Shown here piece by piece: positions 29,190 through 39,500 of a stretch of 64,000 nt of DNA. The translations under genes were made by a program, and so were the position numbers. The notes beneath the pieces are model-generated. The model was not told the origin of the DNA. It worked only from the letters and a program-made list of their open reading frames with translations, and made no database searches. How positions within the stretch are numbered: position 1 is the stretch's first letter; each line of letters starts with the position of its first letter. Origin of the DNA: Afipia sp. (GTDB taxonomy: Bacteria; Pseudomonadota; Alphaproteobacteria; Rhizobiales; Xanthobacteraceae); assembly GCA_016201045.1 (NCBI GenBank), contig JACQDM010000007.1, positions 124,001 through 188,000 on the forward strand, written 5' to 3'.

Positions 29190-30398
29190 CTAACCCGCGC
29201 GCTGATGACGAACGGATTGCTTTCTGAAATTATCCAGCAAGTCCGCCCAGTCCTGCATTAGTTTAGTTCGCTCCGCAAAATATTTTGCACGATTGTAAAC
29301 GCGGCGAATTTCGTCTCCATCGACATGCGCGAGTGCTGCCTCGATCACGTCTGGATTAAAGCCCCGTTCGTTCAAAATAGTGCTCGCCGATGACCGGAAA
29401 CCGTGCGCCGTCATTTCGTTTTGAGTATAACCCATCCGCCGCAGCGCCGAATTCATCGCGTTCTCAGACAACGGTCGGCACCACGATCTGATCGACGGCA
29501 GAACCAACTCGCCGTACTCGGATAACGGCCAAACATCTTCGATAATCTTCATTGCTTGTCTTGATAGAGGAACATCGTGCGGACGACGCATCTTCATGCG
29601 TTCTGCTGGAATGCGCCAGATCGCTTTATCAAAATCGATCTCGCTTCGCTTCATTCCCCGGAGTTCGCCGGGTCGGGACATTGTGAGGGCAATAAGTTGA
29701 AGGGCCGCGCGAAGCGTCGGCCATCCATCGTAGTCATCAATCGACGACATCAAAACGCCGAGTTGTTTCTCGTCGGTAATAGCTGGGCGATGAAAGACTT
29801 TAGGCTTTAAAAGCGAGCCTTTCAGAGCCAAGGTCGGATCGGTCGTCGCGCGCAACGTTACAATTGCGTAGCGGAACACGCCGCCAATCTTTCCTCTGAG
29901 ACTTGTCGCCGTGTCGCGTCGTCCTCTCTTTTCAATTTTCTTGAGCAGATCAAGAATTTCGGCGGGTGTAATATCTGCAACTGGCCGCTTGGCGATCGGG
30001 ACGCAAAGCTTTTCAAGCATCCAGCGATTTTTATTCATCGTCGTCGCGGCGATGCCGTTTGCTTCCATGTTGGCCAGATGCTCGGCTGCAACGTCGCCGA
30101 ACGTATTGCGCGCAGCGGTCGCGGCGGCGATCTTGTCCAGCTTTCGCTTCACGGATGGGTCGATGCCTGACGCTAGGACGGCACGGGCCTCGTCTCGTTT
30201 CGCTCTTGCATTGGCAAGAGAGACCGCGGGAAATGCACCCAGGGCCAGCATGTTTTCCTGCCCGTTGAAGCGGTAACGCAGCCGCCACAGTTTGCTACCG
30301 CTGGGGCGTATCAACAGGTTTAGGCCGTTACCGTCAGCAAGCTTGTAGGGCTTGGGTTTCGGGCCAGCCTTAGCGATTTCAAACTGAGTGAGAGGCAT
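29190..30398 (-). CDS. P4-type tyrosine recombinase (integrase of the metal island)
   Basis: About 402 residues from the ATG at 30398. The N-terminal arm-binding DUF4102-type domain starts MPLTQFEIAKAGPKPKPYKL. The catalytic domain shows Arg in SRPGELRG, His and Arg in TAHGFRSSAS, and the nucleophile Tyr in EIRRVYNRAKY. It ends close to the DUF5676-like gene and begins 162 bases from the tRNA-Glu fragment. Such integrases insert at tRNA 3' ends. Adjacency to the fragment suggests it inserted the metal island. Confidence 0.93.
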   Translation of the reverse strand: MPLTQFEIAKAGPKPKPYKLADGNGLNLLIRPSGSKLWRLRYRFNGQENMLALGAFPAVSLANARAKRDEARAVLASGIDPSVKRKLDKIAAATAARNTFGDVAAEHLANMEANGIAATTMNKNRWMLEKLCVPIAKRPVADITPAEILDLLKKIEKRGRRDTATSLRGKIGGVFRYAIVTLRATTDPTLALKGSLLKPKVFHRPAITDEKQLGVLMSSIDDYDGWPTLRAALQLIALTMSRPGELRGMKRSEIDFDKAIWRIPAERMKMRRPHDVPLSRQAMKIIEDVWPLSEYGELVLPSIRSWCRPLSENAMNSALRRMGYTQNEMTAHGFRSSASTILNERGFNPDVIEAALAHVDGDEIRRVYNRAKYFAERTKLMQDWADLLDNFRKQSVRHQRAG

Positions 30399-30559
30399 GC
30401 GGGTACAATCCATGAAGTATGAAAAGCGTACCCGCAAATGTACCCGCATTTCGATGCGAAGTCATGATTATTCATGAATTGCCACGAGTCGATAAACTGC
30501 GGAAGTCACTGTGCTGCAGCAATTTATGAGAAGCTATGTGAATCCATAAGTAAGGCGGC

Positions 30560-30603
30560 TGGCGCTCCCTAGCGGAATCGAACCGCTCTCTCCACCGTGA
30601 AAG
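30560..30603 (-). repeat. Left att copy: 44-bp tRNA-Glu 3' fragment
   Basis: Identical over 44 bases to 44991 to 45034, which is the 3' part of the intact tRNA-Glu from CCA to the anticodon arm. Sequence diverges immediately after, so this is an attachment-site duplicate and not a working tRNA. It marks the left end of the second element and the right end of the metal island. Confidence 0.92.
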
Positions 30604-30707
30604 AGCGCCTCTTTCGTCCATCAGTGTCCACCGCCGTTGAGAGTTAGCCCTTAGAATTGGGGACAACTGTCACCGGCGAACATGAGCGTCCAAGGCTGTT
30701 AATCCAC

Positions 30708-30731
30708 GGATATTAGACAGCCATTGGACAC
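30708..30731 (+). promoter_or_regulatory. Candidate integrase arm-type site, left end
   Basis: GGATATTAGACAGCC followed by ATTGGACA. A near copy (19 of 23 bases) lies at 44932 inside the right end. Paired sites inside both ends of an element fit arm-type binding sites of the integrase or excisionase. Confidence 0.5.
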
Positions 30732-30756
30732 GTTTCCTCTGTTCATGGTGGTCCAA

Positions 30757-32034
30757 ATGGCACGAACTGTTCGCGACACAAATCTCGAAACGCGCACCGC
30801 ACGCGCAAAGCTCAAGGTTAGAGGCAAACCATACTTTCGACTTCTCGAGCCCGGATTGCATTTGGGCTACCGGCGCCTCGCCGGCGGATCTGGCAAATGG
30901 GTGACGCGCGAATACCTCGGCCGCAGCAAGTATCTCACGGACACCGTCGGCACCGCGGATGACTTCTCTGATGCCGATGGTGTGGCAGTGCTAAACTTCG
31001 CGCAGGCCCAAACTCTTGCGCGCAAACGCATGGTAGAGCGCACCCATCAAGCCGCTGGCGTCACCGGGCCCCTACTCGTGCGTGACTGCATCGAGGAATA
31101 CGTAACCTTCCTCGCCACCGAGCGGAAATCCGCGAGGTTCGCTCGATACACCGTTGATGCGTTCATACTTCCCGCCTTCGCGGACCGGGAAGTTGCAAGC
31201 CTTCGGACGGAAGATTTTGACCGTTGGCGAACTGACTTATTGTCCGCGCCGCCTCGGATAAGAACCCGGCTGGGCGACTCGCAGCGGTTTAGAACGCCCG
31301 ACGATATCGAGCAGCAGCAGCGCCGCAGGAAATCGACGGTAAATCGAATTTGGACAATCTTCCGAGCCGCGCTCAATCGCGCATGGGAGCAAGGCAGGGT
31401 TTCGTCCAACTCCGCGTGGACCCGCATTCGACCATTCAAGGGCGTCGATTCAGCGCGCGTCCGATATTTGTCGATTGACGAAGCCACTCGTTTTCTAAAC
31501 GCATGCGATCCTGATTTTCGCTTATTGGCGCGCGCAGCCCTTGAGACTGGTTGTCGCTACGGCGAACTCATCCGCCTACAAGTGCGCGACTTCAATCCGG
31601 ATAGCGAAACGGTCTCGGTCTGGCAATCCAAGTCCGGCAAAGCGCGCCACGTCGTTCTGACCGAGGACGGCGCTGCATACTTTCGACAGATCACCACTGG
31701 ACGCGCGGGCGAAGATTTTATGCTCGTGAAGGACGATGGCTCGCCTTGGCAACGATCGCATCAAGCCGCGCCAATGCGGGCCGCAAGCGATCGCGCCAAG
31801 CTTGTGCCCTCTGCAAACTTTCACGCCCTCAGGCATACATGGGCATCACACGCGACGATGAGCGGAGTGCCGCTAATGGTAGTTGCCAAAAACCTTGGAC
31901 ACGCGGATTGCCGGATGTGCGAGCGCCATTACGCGCATCTGGCAGACAGTTTTGTGAAAGACTCAATTCGCGCCGGCGCTCCACGATTTGGAAGCACGAC
32001 AACAGGCAATGTTGTGCGAATCGAACGCGGGTAA
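30757..32034 (+). CDS. Tyrosine recombinase (integrase of the tRNA-Glu element)
   Basis: About 425 residues from the ATG at 30757; earlier in-frame starts exist but the protein logically begins MARTVRDTNLETRTAR. It has an N-terminal arm-binding region, a SAM-like core-binding domain, and a catalytic domain with Arg in TGCRYGELIRL, His-x-x-Arg in HALRHTWASH and Tyr in CERHYAHL. It differs in type from the P4 integrase at 29 kb. It lies 153 bases from the left att copy and is transcribed inward. Confidence 0.95.
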   Translation: MARTVRDTNLETRTARAKLKVRGKPYFRLLEPGLHLGYRRLAGGSGKWVTREYLGRSKYLTDTVGTADDFSDADGVAVLNFAQAQTLARKRMVERTHQAAGVTGPLLVRDCIEEYVTFLATERKSARFARYTVDAFILPAFADREVASLRTEDFDRWRTDLLSAPPRIRTRLGDSQRFRTPDDIEQQQRRRKSTVNRIWTIFRAALNRAWEQGRVSSNSAWTRIRPFKGVDSARVRYLSIDEATRFLNACDPDFRLLARAALETGCRYGELIRLQVRDFNPDSETVSVWQSKSGKARHVVLTEDGAAYFRQITTGRAGEDFMLVKDDGSPWQRSHQAAPMRAASDRAKLVPSANFHALRHTWASHATMSGVPLMVVAKNLGHADCRMCERHYAHLADSFVKDSIRAGAPRFGSTTTGNVVRIERG

Positions 32035-32222
32035 ACTTGACTAGTCCGATTCTGACGGCTCGTCTGAACTTATCCAACGCAGGCAAAAAATAAATTTGGG
32101 ACAAAAAGCTCTAATCCGAGATTCACTTACCAATTCGGTATGAGCAAACGCAGAGCGGTGCGTTGCAGGAATTAACACTTTGCGGTCTATGCCAAACGGT
32201 GTCCGTACCAATGGAGACCGAT

Positions 32223-32423
32223 ATGGAAAGTTCGACAAAGCGTGCATTCAAGATCGACGAGTTCGCTCACCGCAACAGCATTTCTCGAGCGCAAGTCTAT
32301 GTTGAGATCAAAGAGGGCCGGCTAGAAGCTCGCAAGCTCGGCGGCGCCACGCTGATCACACTGGAAGCCGAAACGCAGTGGCTGATGGCGCTGCCGGTGA
32401 TGAAGTCTCCAACGGCTGCGTAA
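32223..32423 (+). CDS. Excisionase/AlpA-like small DNA-binding protein
   Basis: A 66-residue protein with a winged-helix MerR/Xis-like layout: FKIDEFAHRNSISRAQVYVEIKEGRLEARKLGG then a short helix. GGAG lies six bases before the ATG at 32223, so this start is preferred over the longer frame. Probably the recombination directionality factor or a regulator of the element; it lies next to the integrase. Confidence 0.75.
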   Translation: MESSTKRAFKIDEFAHRNSISRAQVYVEIKEGRLEARKLGGATLITLEAETQWLMALPVMKSPTAA

Positions 32424-32429
32424 CCCCAA

Positions 32430-32672
32430 GTGAGCGCCCTCGCCCATGCGCCTGAGCGCGATCCACTCGAGCGAGCTCTGGCAATTTTCCAGCTTCGAGC
32501 GGAAGCGCGCGCAATCTTGGCAGCGCATCGGATGATGGATTTTCATGCTGCGGTTGATGGCCTCCAAGACGCGGCCGAAACATCGGGTCTCGTCGCTGAA
32601 ATCGGCATCGATGCAGTTCAGAAAATCATGAACCAAGCATTTGCGCCGTGGGCAGGATATTTCTGCCGATGA
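32430..32672 (+). CDS. Hypothetical helical protein before repA
   Basis: An 80-residue, mostly helical protein starting at GTG, six bases after the excisionase-like gene. Its stop overlaps the ATG of the RepA-like gene by four bases, so it is part of the same operon. No family recognised. Confidence 0.65.
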   Translation: MSALAHAPERDPLERALAIFQLRAEARAILAAHRMMDFHAAVDGLQDAAETSGLVAEIGIDAVQKIMNQAFAPWAGYFCR

Positions 32673-34012
32673 TGTCTCTCGCAGAGCTCAGGGCCGAAGC
32701 AACCTTCAATGGTGATCCCGCACGCGGGCCGTTGGCCCCGCCGTGGCTTCGCGATCGCGATGAAGCTAGCGCGCCTCAGCATTTTGAACAGGCGCCGCCT
32801 GACACGTACGAAGGACCCAGCGAATACTCGGAGAGCGCGGACGGCGTTCGGGACAACACGCCGTTGCAGCCGAACGAAAGCACCGACGGGCTTGCCGAAT
32901 ATTCCAAGCTAGCCCCCATTGTACCCGCACCCAACATTCAGCCCTACGAAACATTCAATGCGTTGGACTGGGAGGGCGTCCCGATCGAACCGCGGCGGTG
33001 GATTGCCCACAATCGAATTCCACTAGGTGAACCGGGCATCATGAGCGGTGACGGCGGCACGGGCAAAACGAAGCTCGCGTTGCAATTGGCTGTGGCACTA
33101 GCGGCCGGATTGCATGACTGGATTGGCGGCGTTCTCGAAGCCGAAGGTCCAGTGATCGTTTTCTCGGCAGAAGAAAAATTGAAAGAAATGCATCGTCGCA
33201 CAGGTGATGTCGTCGCGAGCCGGGGCTTCTCTTTCAAGAATCTTGAGGTGGGCCTCCGCTTTGTCTGCGATGAAGAAGATTCCGTGCTTGGCGCGGTCGA
33301 TCGTAACGGCGTTGTTCAACCAACAATGCCACTCCTACGACTGGAGAAAACAGTTGCCGTGATCAAACCGGCCTTGGTGATTATCGAGAACGCTGCGGAC
33401 GTGTACGGCGGCAATGAAGTTGATCGCGTCAATGTAACCCGCTTCATGCGGAAGTTACTGGGCGGCCTGACGACGAGTTGCGACTCCGCCGTGATGCTAA
33501 TCCAACACCCAAGCGTCTCGGGCTTGAACGACGGAAGCGGAAGGTCAGGCTCCACCGCATGGAATAACGCGGGCCGGTGGCGAACAAATTTCACAAAGCC
33601 GAAGGACGACGATGGTCTCCGGCAACTCGAAATCATCAAAAACAACTACGGGCCGACAGGAGAAAAAATCCGCTTGCGCTGGGAGCGCGGAGTTTTCGTG
33701 CCTGTGAGTGGTGACGCAGCTTCACCGGAGCGGATCGCGGCTGAACGTGACGTCGATCAACTCTTTTTGCGCCTTCTCGAGGAACGGAATGCGCAGGGGC
33801 GATGGGTCACGCCGAACAAGGCAGCCGGGTATGCGCCGAAAGAATTGGCCTCGATGACAAATGCAAATGGGTGCACAGCGGCGGCGCTAACCAATGCAAT
33901 GGAACGCCTACTCATGGCGAAGTGTATCGCTGTGGAAGAATTCGGGCCCAAATCGAAACGACGAAAACGACTCGTCGTTGTGCCTTCCAACCGCGTTCTA
34001 ACCGACGATTGA
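32669..34012 (+). CDS. RepA-like AAA ATPase of the element
   Basis: About 447 residues. After a low-complexity N-terminus comes a RecA/RepA-type ATPase: Walker A in GDGGTGKTKLALQLA and a Walker B-like strand in PALVIIENAADVY. A QHPSVSG segment and, at the end, a winged-helix-like region follow. Proteins of this kind are hexameric helicase relatives found in plasmids and integrative elements. The ATG at 32669 is coupled to the previous stop. A cluster of TTCCAACC repeats begins inside its 3' end, which fits a replication function (inference). Confidence 0.85.
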   Translation: MMSLAELRAEATFNGDPARGPLAPPWLRDRDEASAPQHFEQAPPDTYEGPSEYSESADGVRDNTPLQPNESTDGLAEYSKLAPIVPAPNIQPYETFNALDWEGVPIEPRRWIAHNRIPLGEPGIMSGDGGTGKTKLALQLAVALAAGLHDWIGGVLEAEGPVIVFSAEEKLKEMHRRTGDVVASRGFSFKNLEVGLRFVCDEEDSVLGAVDRNGVVQPTMPLLRLEKTVAVIKPALVIIENAADVYGGNEVDRVNVTRFMRKLLGGLTTSCDSAVMLIQHPSVSGLNDGSGRSGSTAWNNAGRWRTNFTKPKDDDGLRQLEIIKNNYGPTGEKIRLRWERGVFVPVSGDAASPERIAAERDVDQLFLRLLEERNAQGRWVTPNKAAGYAPKELASMTNANGCTAAALTNAMERLLMAKCIAVEEFGPKSKRRKRLVVVPSNRVLTDD

Positions 34013-34130
34013 GGCTTCCAACCAACATGCTAACTCACGTTCCAACCACTTTCGGACTACTACCGACCACCTTCCAACTGCCTGCTTCCAACCCCCCATA
34101 CCCCCTAGCGGTTGGAAGGGCGCTCCAACC
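33985..34130. repeat. Cluster of TTCCAACC repeats, possible iterons
   Basis: Exact TTCCAACC at 33985, 34016, 34040 and 34086. One-mismatch copies lie at 33996, 34072 and 34123, and one inverted copy at 34110. They span the end of the RepA-like gene and the 163-base gap after it. Unequal spacing (11 to 32 bases) argues for protein binding sites or degenerate repeats rather than CRISPR. An origin of replication is possible but unproven. Confidence 0.5.
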
Positions 34131-34175
34131 GGCTGCGCTGCGCTACGCGCGGTCGAAGCGCTCGGAGCAGAAACC

Positions 34176-34622
34176 ATGACAAGCACGCCAGTGGATCCAA
34201 GACGAACCGGTGTACAGCAGTCGCTGCCCTCGCCGCGTATCCGGCGTGCACTCGAGCTCATGGTGCTTGAAGGGCATGACCGCAAACAGGCAGCACAAGC
34301 CGTACAAATGCGGGACAAGTCGTTGGCGAACGCTTTACGAGAGCCTCGCGTGAAGGCTTTCTACAATGGGCTGCTTGAGGTGTTGCGGCTGTCTGTGCGC
34401 GCTAAGAACTTTCATCGACTGAACGATATCGCCGCGGATTCAAAAAACGACATGGCGCGCGTCAACGCGATCAAAACGATGGAGCAAATCAGCGATACGG
34501 CGCCGCCCGCGCAAGGCCCGATCACAAGGCCGGGGCTGATCTTCGTCATCCAGCAACCGGCCGGAATGATCGACGTCACGCCGTCAGCACCTGCGCAAGG
34601 TGAAGAACCGTCGACTGATTGA
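34176..34622 (+). CDS. Small-terminase-like or helix-turn-helix protein
   Basis: A 148-residue protein. Its front half (IRRALELMVLEGHDRKQAAQ to LANALREPRVKAFY) looks like a homeodomain-type helix-turn-helix as in phage small terminase subunits. A helical tail and a Pro-rich end follow. No large terminase gene follows. It could instead be a regulator. Assignment is by layout only. Confidence 0.5.
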   Translation: MTSTPVDPRRTGVQQSLPSPRIRRALELMVLEGHDRKQAAQAVQMRDKSLANALREPRVKAFYNGLLEVLRLSVRAKNFHRLNDIAADSKNDMARVNAIKTMEQISDTAPPAQGPITRPGLIFVIQQPAGMIDVTPSAPAQGEEPSTD

Positions 34623-34986
34623 ACGCCATCGCGTTGCGGATCAATTGCTTGCGCGGACCCAGCCGACGGCTTGTCCAACGCGTGGCCAATATGCGGTGCT
34701 GCGTGGTCGCCCTCGCCCGCTGTGACTACGGCATCGGCGCGTGTGTTGCGGCCGGACGCGATGGTGTGACAGAGGGGTCGGCCTTTCGTTTGCGCGCGAG
34801 GCTGCCGGCGACGCGGCGGGGGGGAAAACGGGCGTCGATTCCACCAGTGGACAACAGCACACATGCTTCCCCTCAATTAACCGGGGCTGTTGGTTTTTAG
34901 ATTTTCAGCGAAAAATCTTTGAGGACAACGAGCGCGGCCATTGTTCCGCGGCTTGCGGTCGAATGTACGATCGGCACTATCCGCTC
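34623..34986. other. 364-base stretch with no gene I can support
   Basis: Open frames exist on both strands, but codon use and product sequences look like shadows. It may be the remains of a gene lost between the small-terminase-like gene and the next one. Confidence 0.5.
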
Positions 34987-35238
34987 ATGAATGGCGAACA
35001 AGACAAATTTAAAGCGGGTGCGGAGCCGAATGAGCAACTGGCGAAGCTCCTTGGGGATCCCGCCGCTAACGCGCGTTTACGGACCCTATTGGCGGAATTG
35101 ACAAAAACTGCGCATAAAACCGAAGGATCCGAAACAAGCGGTTTGACAAGCTCAAAGGCGCCGCTAGATTTTCAACTGGCGGAAGGCGCTCACGCGCCAG
35201 AAGCTAGCACACCAAACCAACTCGAACCGCCGGTTTAG
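34987..35238 (+). CDS. Small acidic hypothetical protein
   Basis: An 83-residue protein from the ATG at 34987 (MNGEQDKFKAG), helix-forming (NEQLAKLLGDPAANARLRTLLAEL), then polar and Pro-rich. The open frame reaches further upstream but that part is not protein-like. A strong terminator overlaps its stop, supporting a real transcript end. Confidence 0.5.
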   Translation: MNGEQDKFKAGAEPNEQLAKLLGDPAANARLRTLLAELTKTAHKTEGSETSGLTSSKAPLDFQLAEGAHAPEASTPNQLEPPV

Positions 35239-35255
35239 CCCGGCGGTATTTTTTT
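35226..35255 (+). terminator. Rho-independent terminator
   Basis: ACCGCCGG, loop TTTAGC, CCGGCGGT, then ATTTTTTT. It overlaps the end of the 83-residue gene. Confidence 0.85.
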
Positions 35256-35336
35256 GGGTCGCATTGGCGGCTTGGCATCGCGCAGGGATCACAATCTGAA
35301 ACAGATTTCGTCGTTGACCTTCTGGGGAGCTATTTA

Positions 35337-35532
35337 ATGCGCGCTTTCTCTCTTTCTCAGCCGGACGCGCCGAGCTGCATTAAATGCGACGGTAAAACCG
35401 ATTTTATCGGCATGGAAGAAACGGAAAAGTCTAGGCAACGAGTTTAACGGTGTCCGAAGTGCGAAAATAAGCAGAGCCTTTTTCAGCGAAGCGGAGCAGC
35501 CCGCATTTTGGCAGATAGCAACCCTTTCGACC
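35337..35532 (+). pseudogene. Possible remnant of a small zinc-ribbon gene
   Basis: An ATG at 35337 starts MRAFSLSQPDAPSCIKCDGKT. About 75 bases on, in a shifted frame, comes a second CPKC. A frameshift and an in-frame stop separate the two CxxC halves. It reads as a decayed or rearranged short zinc ribbon protein. The rest of the interval 35256 to 35594 shows no gene. Confidence 0.3.
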
Positions 35533-35594
35533 CCCGCTAGCTGGCATCACCGCTGCTAACGTCTATGCAATCGCTGGTCCGCTTCTAGCGTTTG

Positions 35595-36128
35595 TCAATT
35601 CGCGAGCGCATTGCCATCGCGGATCGAACAACTCGCGGCACCCGGCTCCATTGAAATAATTTGATACTCGGCGCCGTCGAAGCCGGTGAGCGTTGCATTG
35701 GGTCCGATCTTGCCGATGGTGACGGTGGTGGAACAACTCGCGAAGGAAGGGTCGAAAGTGGTCAAATACCGCCGCGCAATGCCTAGGTTTTGACGGATTA
35801 TTGTGAGAGTGTTGCCACTGAATTGAATGCCGCCCGACGATGTTTCCGGGCCGGCCTCCCTCGTTCCACCGTAACGCCCCGAGGTACTTGTAACGCGAAG
35901 GAATGGTCGCCCGGCGCCGCTGACGTAGAGAGTTGCCTGAAACTGCCCGATCGGATTTGTGTTTTTTCCATCGGAGACTCGTTTGTAAGTCCCTGACTCT
36001 CCCCACGAGAAAACTATCGACTTGTTGTACAGCTGCTTCGGAGCTGCCGCGAACGACGAACTCACGGACGCAAAAAAACCAATGGCAAACAGAACGGCGT
36101 AGACGAATTGAGATCTGCACGACCGCAT
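35595..36128 (-). CDS. Secreted hypothetical protein of the element
   Basis: A 177-residue protein with a signal peptide (VYAVLFAIGFFASVSSS, cleavage after FAA). The mature part is beta-rich with Ser and Thr, and has two Cys residues (ASCSTTV, ASCSIRD) that could form a disulfide. It is the only minus-strand gene in this part, with its own transcription, as for cargo genes. No family recognised. Confidence 0.7.
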   Translation of the reverse strand: MRSCRSQFVYAVLFAIGFFASVSSSFAAAPKQLYNKSIVFSWGESGTYKRVSDGKNTNPIGQFQATLYVSGAGRPFLRVTSTSGRYGGTREAGPETSSGGIQFSGNTLTIIRQNLGIARRYLTTFDPSFASCSTTVTIGKIGPNATLTGFDGAEYQIISMEPGAASCSIRDGNALAN

Positions 36129-36350
36129 TGAGCACTCCCAAGTTGCTTATTTTTATTCTGGCGAGCCCTTCCGATCCGTCAAGTGCGGTGCGTTGCAGAA
36201 ATTCTAGGCTGACCGATATTCGCGCTCATCCGGATTGGATCCCGGTGGCGCGTTTTCTGATTGAGCTCCAATTCGCTCCGTCGGGTTCGCGTAAAGCGAC
36301 CCGAAACAATGCGCCGTGGGGAATCCAAACCCGGCGGAGCGGATACCAAA

Positions 36351-36518
36351 ATGGCAAAACCACCACCTGAGCCTGACTACGTAAAGCGCGAGACGCTAAG
36401 CGACGTCCTGAACAATCTTGCCGCAATACGCACGGCGGCCGAAGCATTTCAGCCGGTCAAAGCAGAACCGCGCCCGCGCCCTCTCCTGCGAGTGATTTTA
36501 GGTGGGCGAAATGGTTGA
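36351..36518 (+). CDS. Small protein before the virion transglycosylase gene
   Basis: A 55-residue protein from the ATG at 36351 (MAKPPPEPDYVKRETL), with a helix and a Pro/Arg-rich end. The end overlaps the next gene by eight bases, which suggests translational coupling. The spacing to a GGAG is long; moderate support. Function unknown. Confidence 0.5.
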   Translation: MAKPPPEPDYVKRETLSDVLNNLAAIRTAAEAFQPVKAEPRPRPLLRVILGGRNG

Positions 36519-39500
36519 TTTGCCACAGGTGCCGCGGGGCTTAGTAACGACGCAAGCGGCGACCTCGCCGGTTTCGCCGGGTGATATCTCTGCGCCTTAC
36601 GCGCACCTTGGCGCGGCGCTCGATAAGCTCGGTGGTGCGCTCGAGGATACCGGCGTCAAAATGTCTGAGGAAGCCGGCCGTCGCGCGGTGACGACGGATG
36701 ACGACGGCAACCCGCAAGTATCACTGATGCCGCCGATTGGTAAGGCCGCGGAAGCGTTCAATCGCACCGCGCAAATGACTTACCTTTCGCAACTTGAACC
36801 AAAGATCAAAGAACAAATTCTCGCGAACCGCATCAAGTACGACGGCAATCCCGGCGCGTTCCACGATTGGGCCCAGCAATACGGGCAAGAACTCGCGGAC
36901 GGCCAGCCTAGCGATGAATTGCGCCGGTCTGTCGCGCTGCTCGCCAACCGTCACGCCGCACCCGCGTATGAAGGCCTGACGCTCGCTCGTCATCAATCCG
37001 ACGTGCTGAGCAATCGCGTCGCGCTGAAAGACAGTCTCGACTCGATGGATAACGATATGGCGTTGCTTGCCCGCGAGGGCGGCACGTCGACGGAAGCCTA
37101 TCAGGGTAGGATGGCGGATTATCAGGCTCGCCAAAAGCAGGCGATGACTGACCCGACGCTCAATTACGATGAGACAAAAGCGAAGCGCGACCTTGCCGAT
37201 ATCACGACGCGGCATCAGGTATGGGGCATCATTGGCGACGTTCGGCGGATTGCCGAAACTAAATCTCAGAACGCTGATGGTGCGCCGGAAGCGGGAGTGG
37301 CGAAAGCCAAGGCGCTGGCCGACTCGATCTTAACGAGCGACCAATTCAACCTCGATCAGGACACGCGCCAGAAATACTACCGGGTCGCCGTCTCTGAAAT
37401 TCGCCAGCTTCAATCTGAGAACCGCGTCGTCCAATCGCAGTTGAACGTCGAAGGTCAGGCGATCCTCAAATCTCTGCGCGAAGGCAATGCGGACGCGGCA
37501 TTGACACGCGACTTCATGGATCGTGCGGCGGAAGCGGGTGCGACGAAGGCACTTGTGGCTGTGGCGCGCGAAGTCTCAGTGCAATCTTGGTATCGCGATT
37601 GGTTCTCGAAACTGCCGGCGCAGGACCGGGCAACGATTGTCGACTCCATGAGTGGGCGCACGGACGGTCGTTCGTTCGCGGACCGGCTTGATAGCACGGA
37701 AGCCAGCGGCGATCCGAATGCACGGCCGGTTGATGCTGTTACTAAGCAGGTGCGTTCGTCCGCGCTCGGTATCGGCCAGTTTACCGAAGGCACTTGGCTA
37801 TCGGTGATTAAGAGCGCGCGTCCGGACCTTGCGGCGGGCAAAACGGATTCAGAATTGCTCGCGCTACGTTCCGACAAGGGCGTGGCAAAGGAAATGATTG
37901 ACGCCTATGCGCAGCAAAATGCGGGCTATCTCCGCGCGCAAGGTGTCCCGGTTACGGACGCAAATCTGAAACTCGCGCATGTGCTCGGCCCGCGCGACGC
38001 GGTGGCGGTTGCCACGGCTGACCCGTCGACGCCAATTCAAAAACTGATTTGGGACAAGTCGTTTCAGGCTAATCCCGAATTGTTCGCTCGCAACCCGACG
38101 GCTGGCGCGGTCATGGCGTGGTCCGCGCGCACGATGGGACAGGCTCCTACTCTGCCGGACGCCGTTCGCACGGCTGACAATCCGACGCGTCTTGCCTTTC
38201 TGTCGACGGCAACGAAAGAGCTCAAGTCATCGCTCGATGAGCGCTTTAAGACTGTCGAGTCGACGATCAATTCCGGCGTGCAACCTTCCGTATCGGACCT
38301 TCAAGACTTGGGCGCGATGGTTCATGCGGTAGGCTCTGACGATCAGAAAGAGCGCATGGCGGAGCTCGGCGCGAAGGCGTCGTTCGGTGACGTGTATCAA
38401 AAGGCCTCGCCGGCGGAACGCGAGCAAATGCTTTCGCAGGTGCGCGAACGATACGCTGCGCTTGGCTCCAAGTTCACCGGTGAGATTACGGACTATGCCG
38501 CGACGCTCAATCAACGCGTCTCGCAGGCTTACAAAGAGGATCCTTACGGCGCGTCAGTGCAATACGGCGGTCGGCCAACCCTGCCCGCTGTGTCACCGGA
38601 TCAGCCCGATACGCTGCGCTCCGGATTGCAGGCGCGCGTCTCGGAGCAATCCCTTATTCGTGATCAGCAAGGCTCGGCGCCGTTCTCGGCTCTGCGGCCG
38701 GCGGAAGCCGATGCTTGGAAGCAAGTGCTGTCGCGCGGCGACGTGGGCGCGGCTGGCGCGTTCCTCGGTTCGGTCGGTCAATTGCCGCCGGACGTATCAA
38801 TGGCAACCCTGACGTCGAAGCCGATTGCGGACGGAATTACCGGCATGGTTTTCAGCCGCGACCCGCAACGGATGGAAGTGGGCCTAACGTCTCTCGATCG
38901 CATTTGGAATACGGATCCTCATGTTGCAGAATCGCAGTTCGGCAAAGATGCAATTGACCGGCTGCAAGTGTGGCAAGGCCTCCGTGATAGCTTTTCGGCT
39001 GCGGAGATTTCGGAGCGCTTCAATACGATTGATGACCCGTCGCGCGTTGCGGCGAAGGCCGAATTGAAATCGCAAGCGGAAACGGAAACCTCGAAACTCA
39101 CGCCTGCGGACGTAGCGGGTAAGTTCGTTACGGGCCTGCCGCTTGTGCGCTCGATCACTGGCGGCTCTGCGGTCGCACCTGTCGATGGCATCGCGGCTCA
39201 ACAAATGGCGTCGGAATTCAAAACAATTCGGACGGCGCTTCGCACTTATGGCGTTGACGCGGACAAGGCCGACGATCTGGCGCTAAAGCGAATGCAGAAC
39301 ACTTGGGGCGTTTCGCCGTCGAACAATAATCAGGTGATGAAATATCCGCCTGAGAAATACTATCCGGACGTTGCGGGCTCTCACGCGTGGATCGGCTCGG
39401 AGATTGAAAAGACGGTCGCGGGCGTCATGGGTCCGTCAAGTGAAGCGGCGCCGATGACGGATCTAGGCTTGCCGATTGGCGACAAGGACTCGTCGCCAGC

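Noticed and set aside
30560-30603. A second tRNA-Glu gene
   Set aside because: Only the 3' 44 bases match; the D arm and 5' acceptor strand are absent, so it is an att fragment.
33985-34130. CRISPR array
   Set aside because: The repeated unit is only eight bases with irregular spacing and no cas genes.
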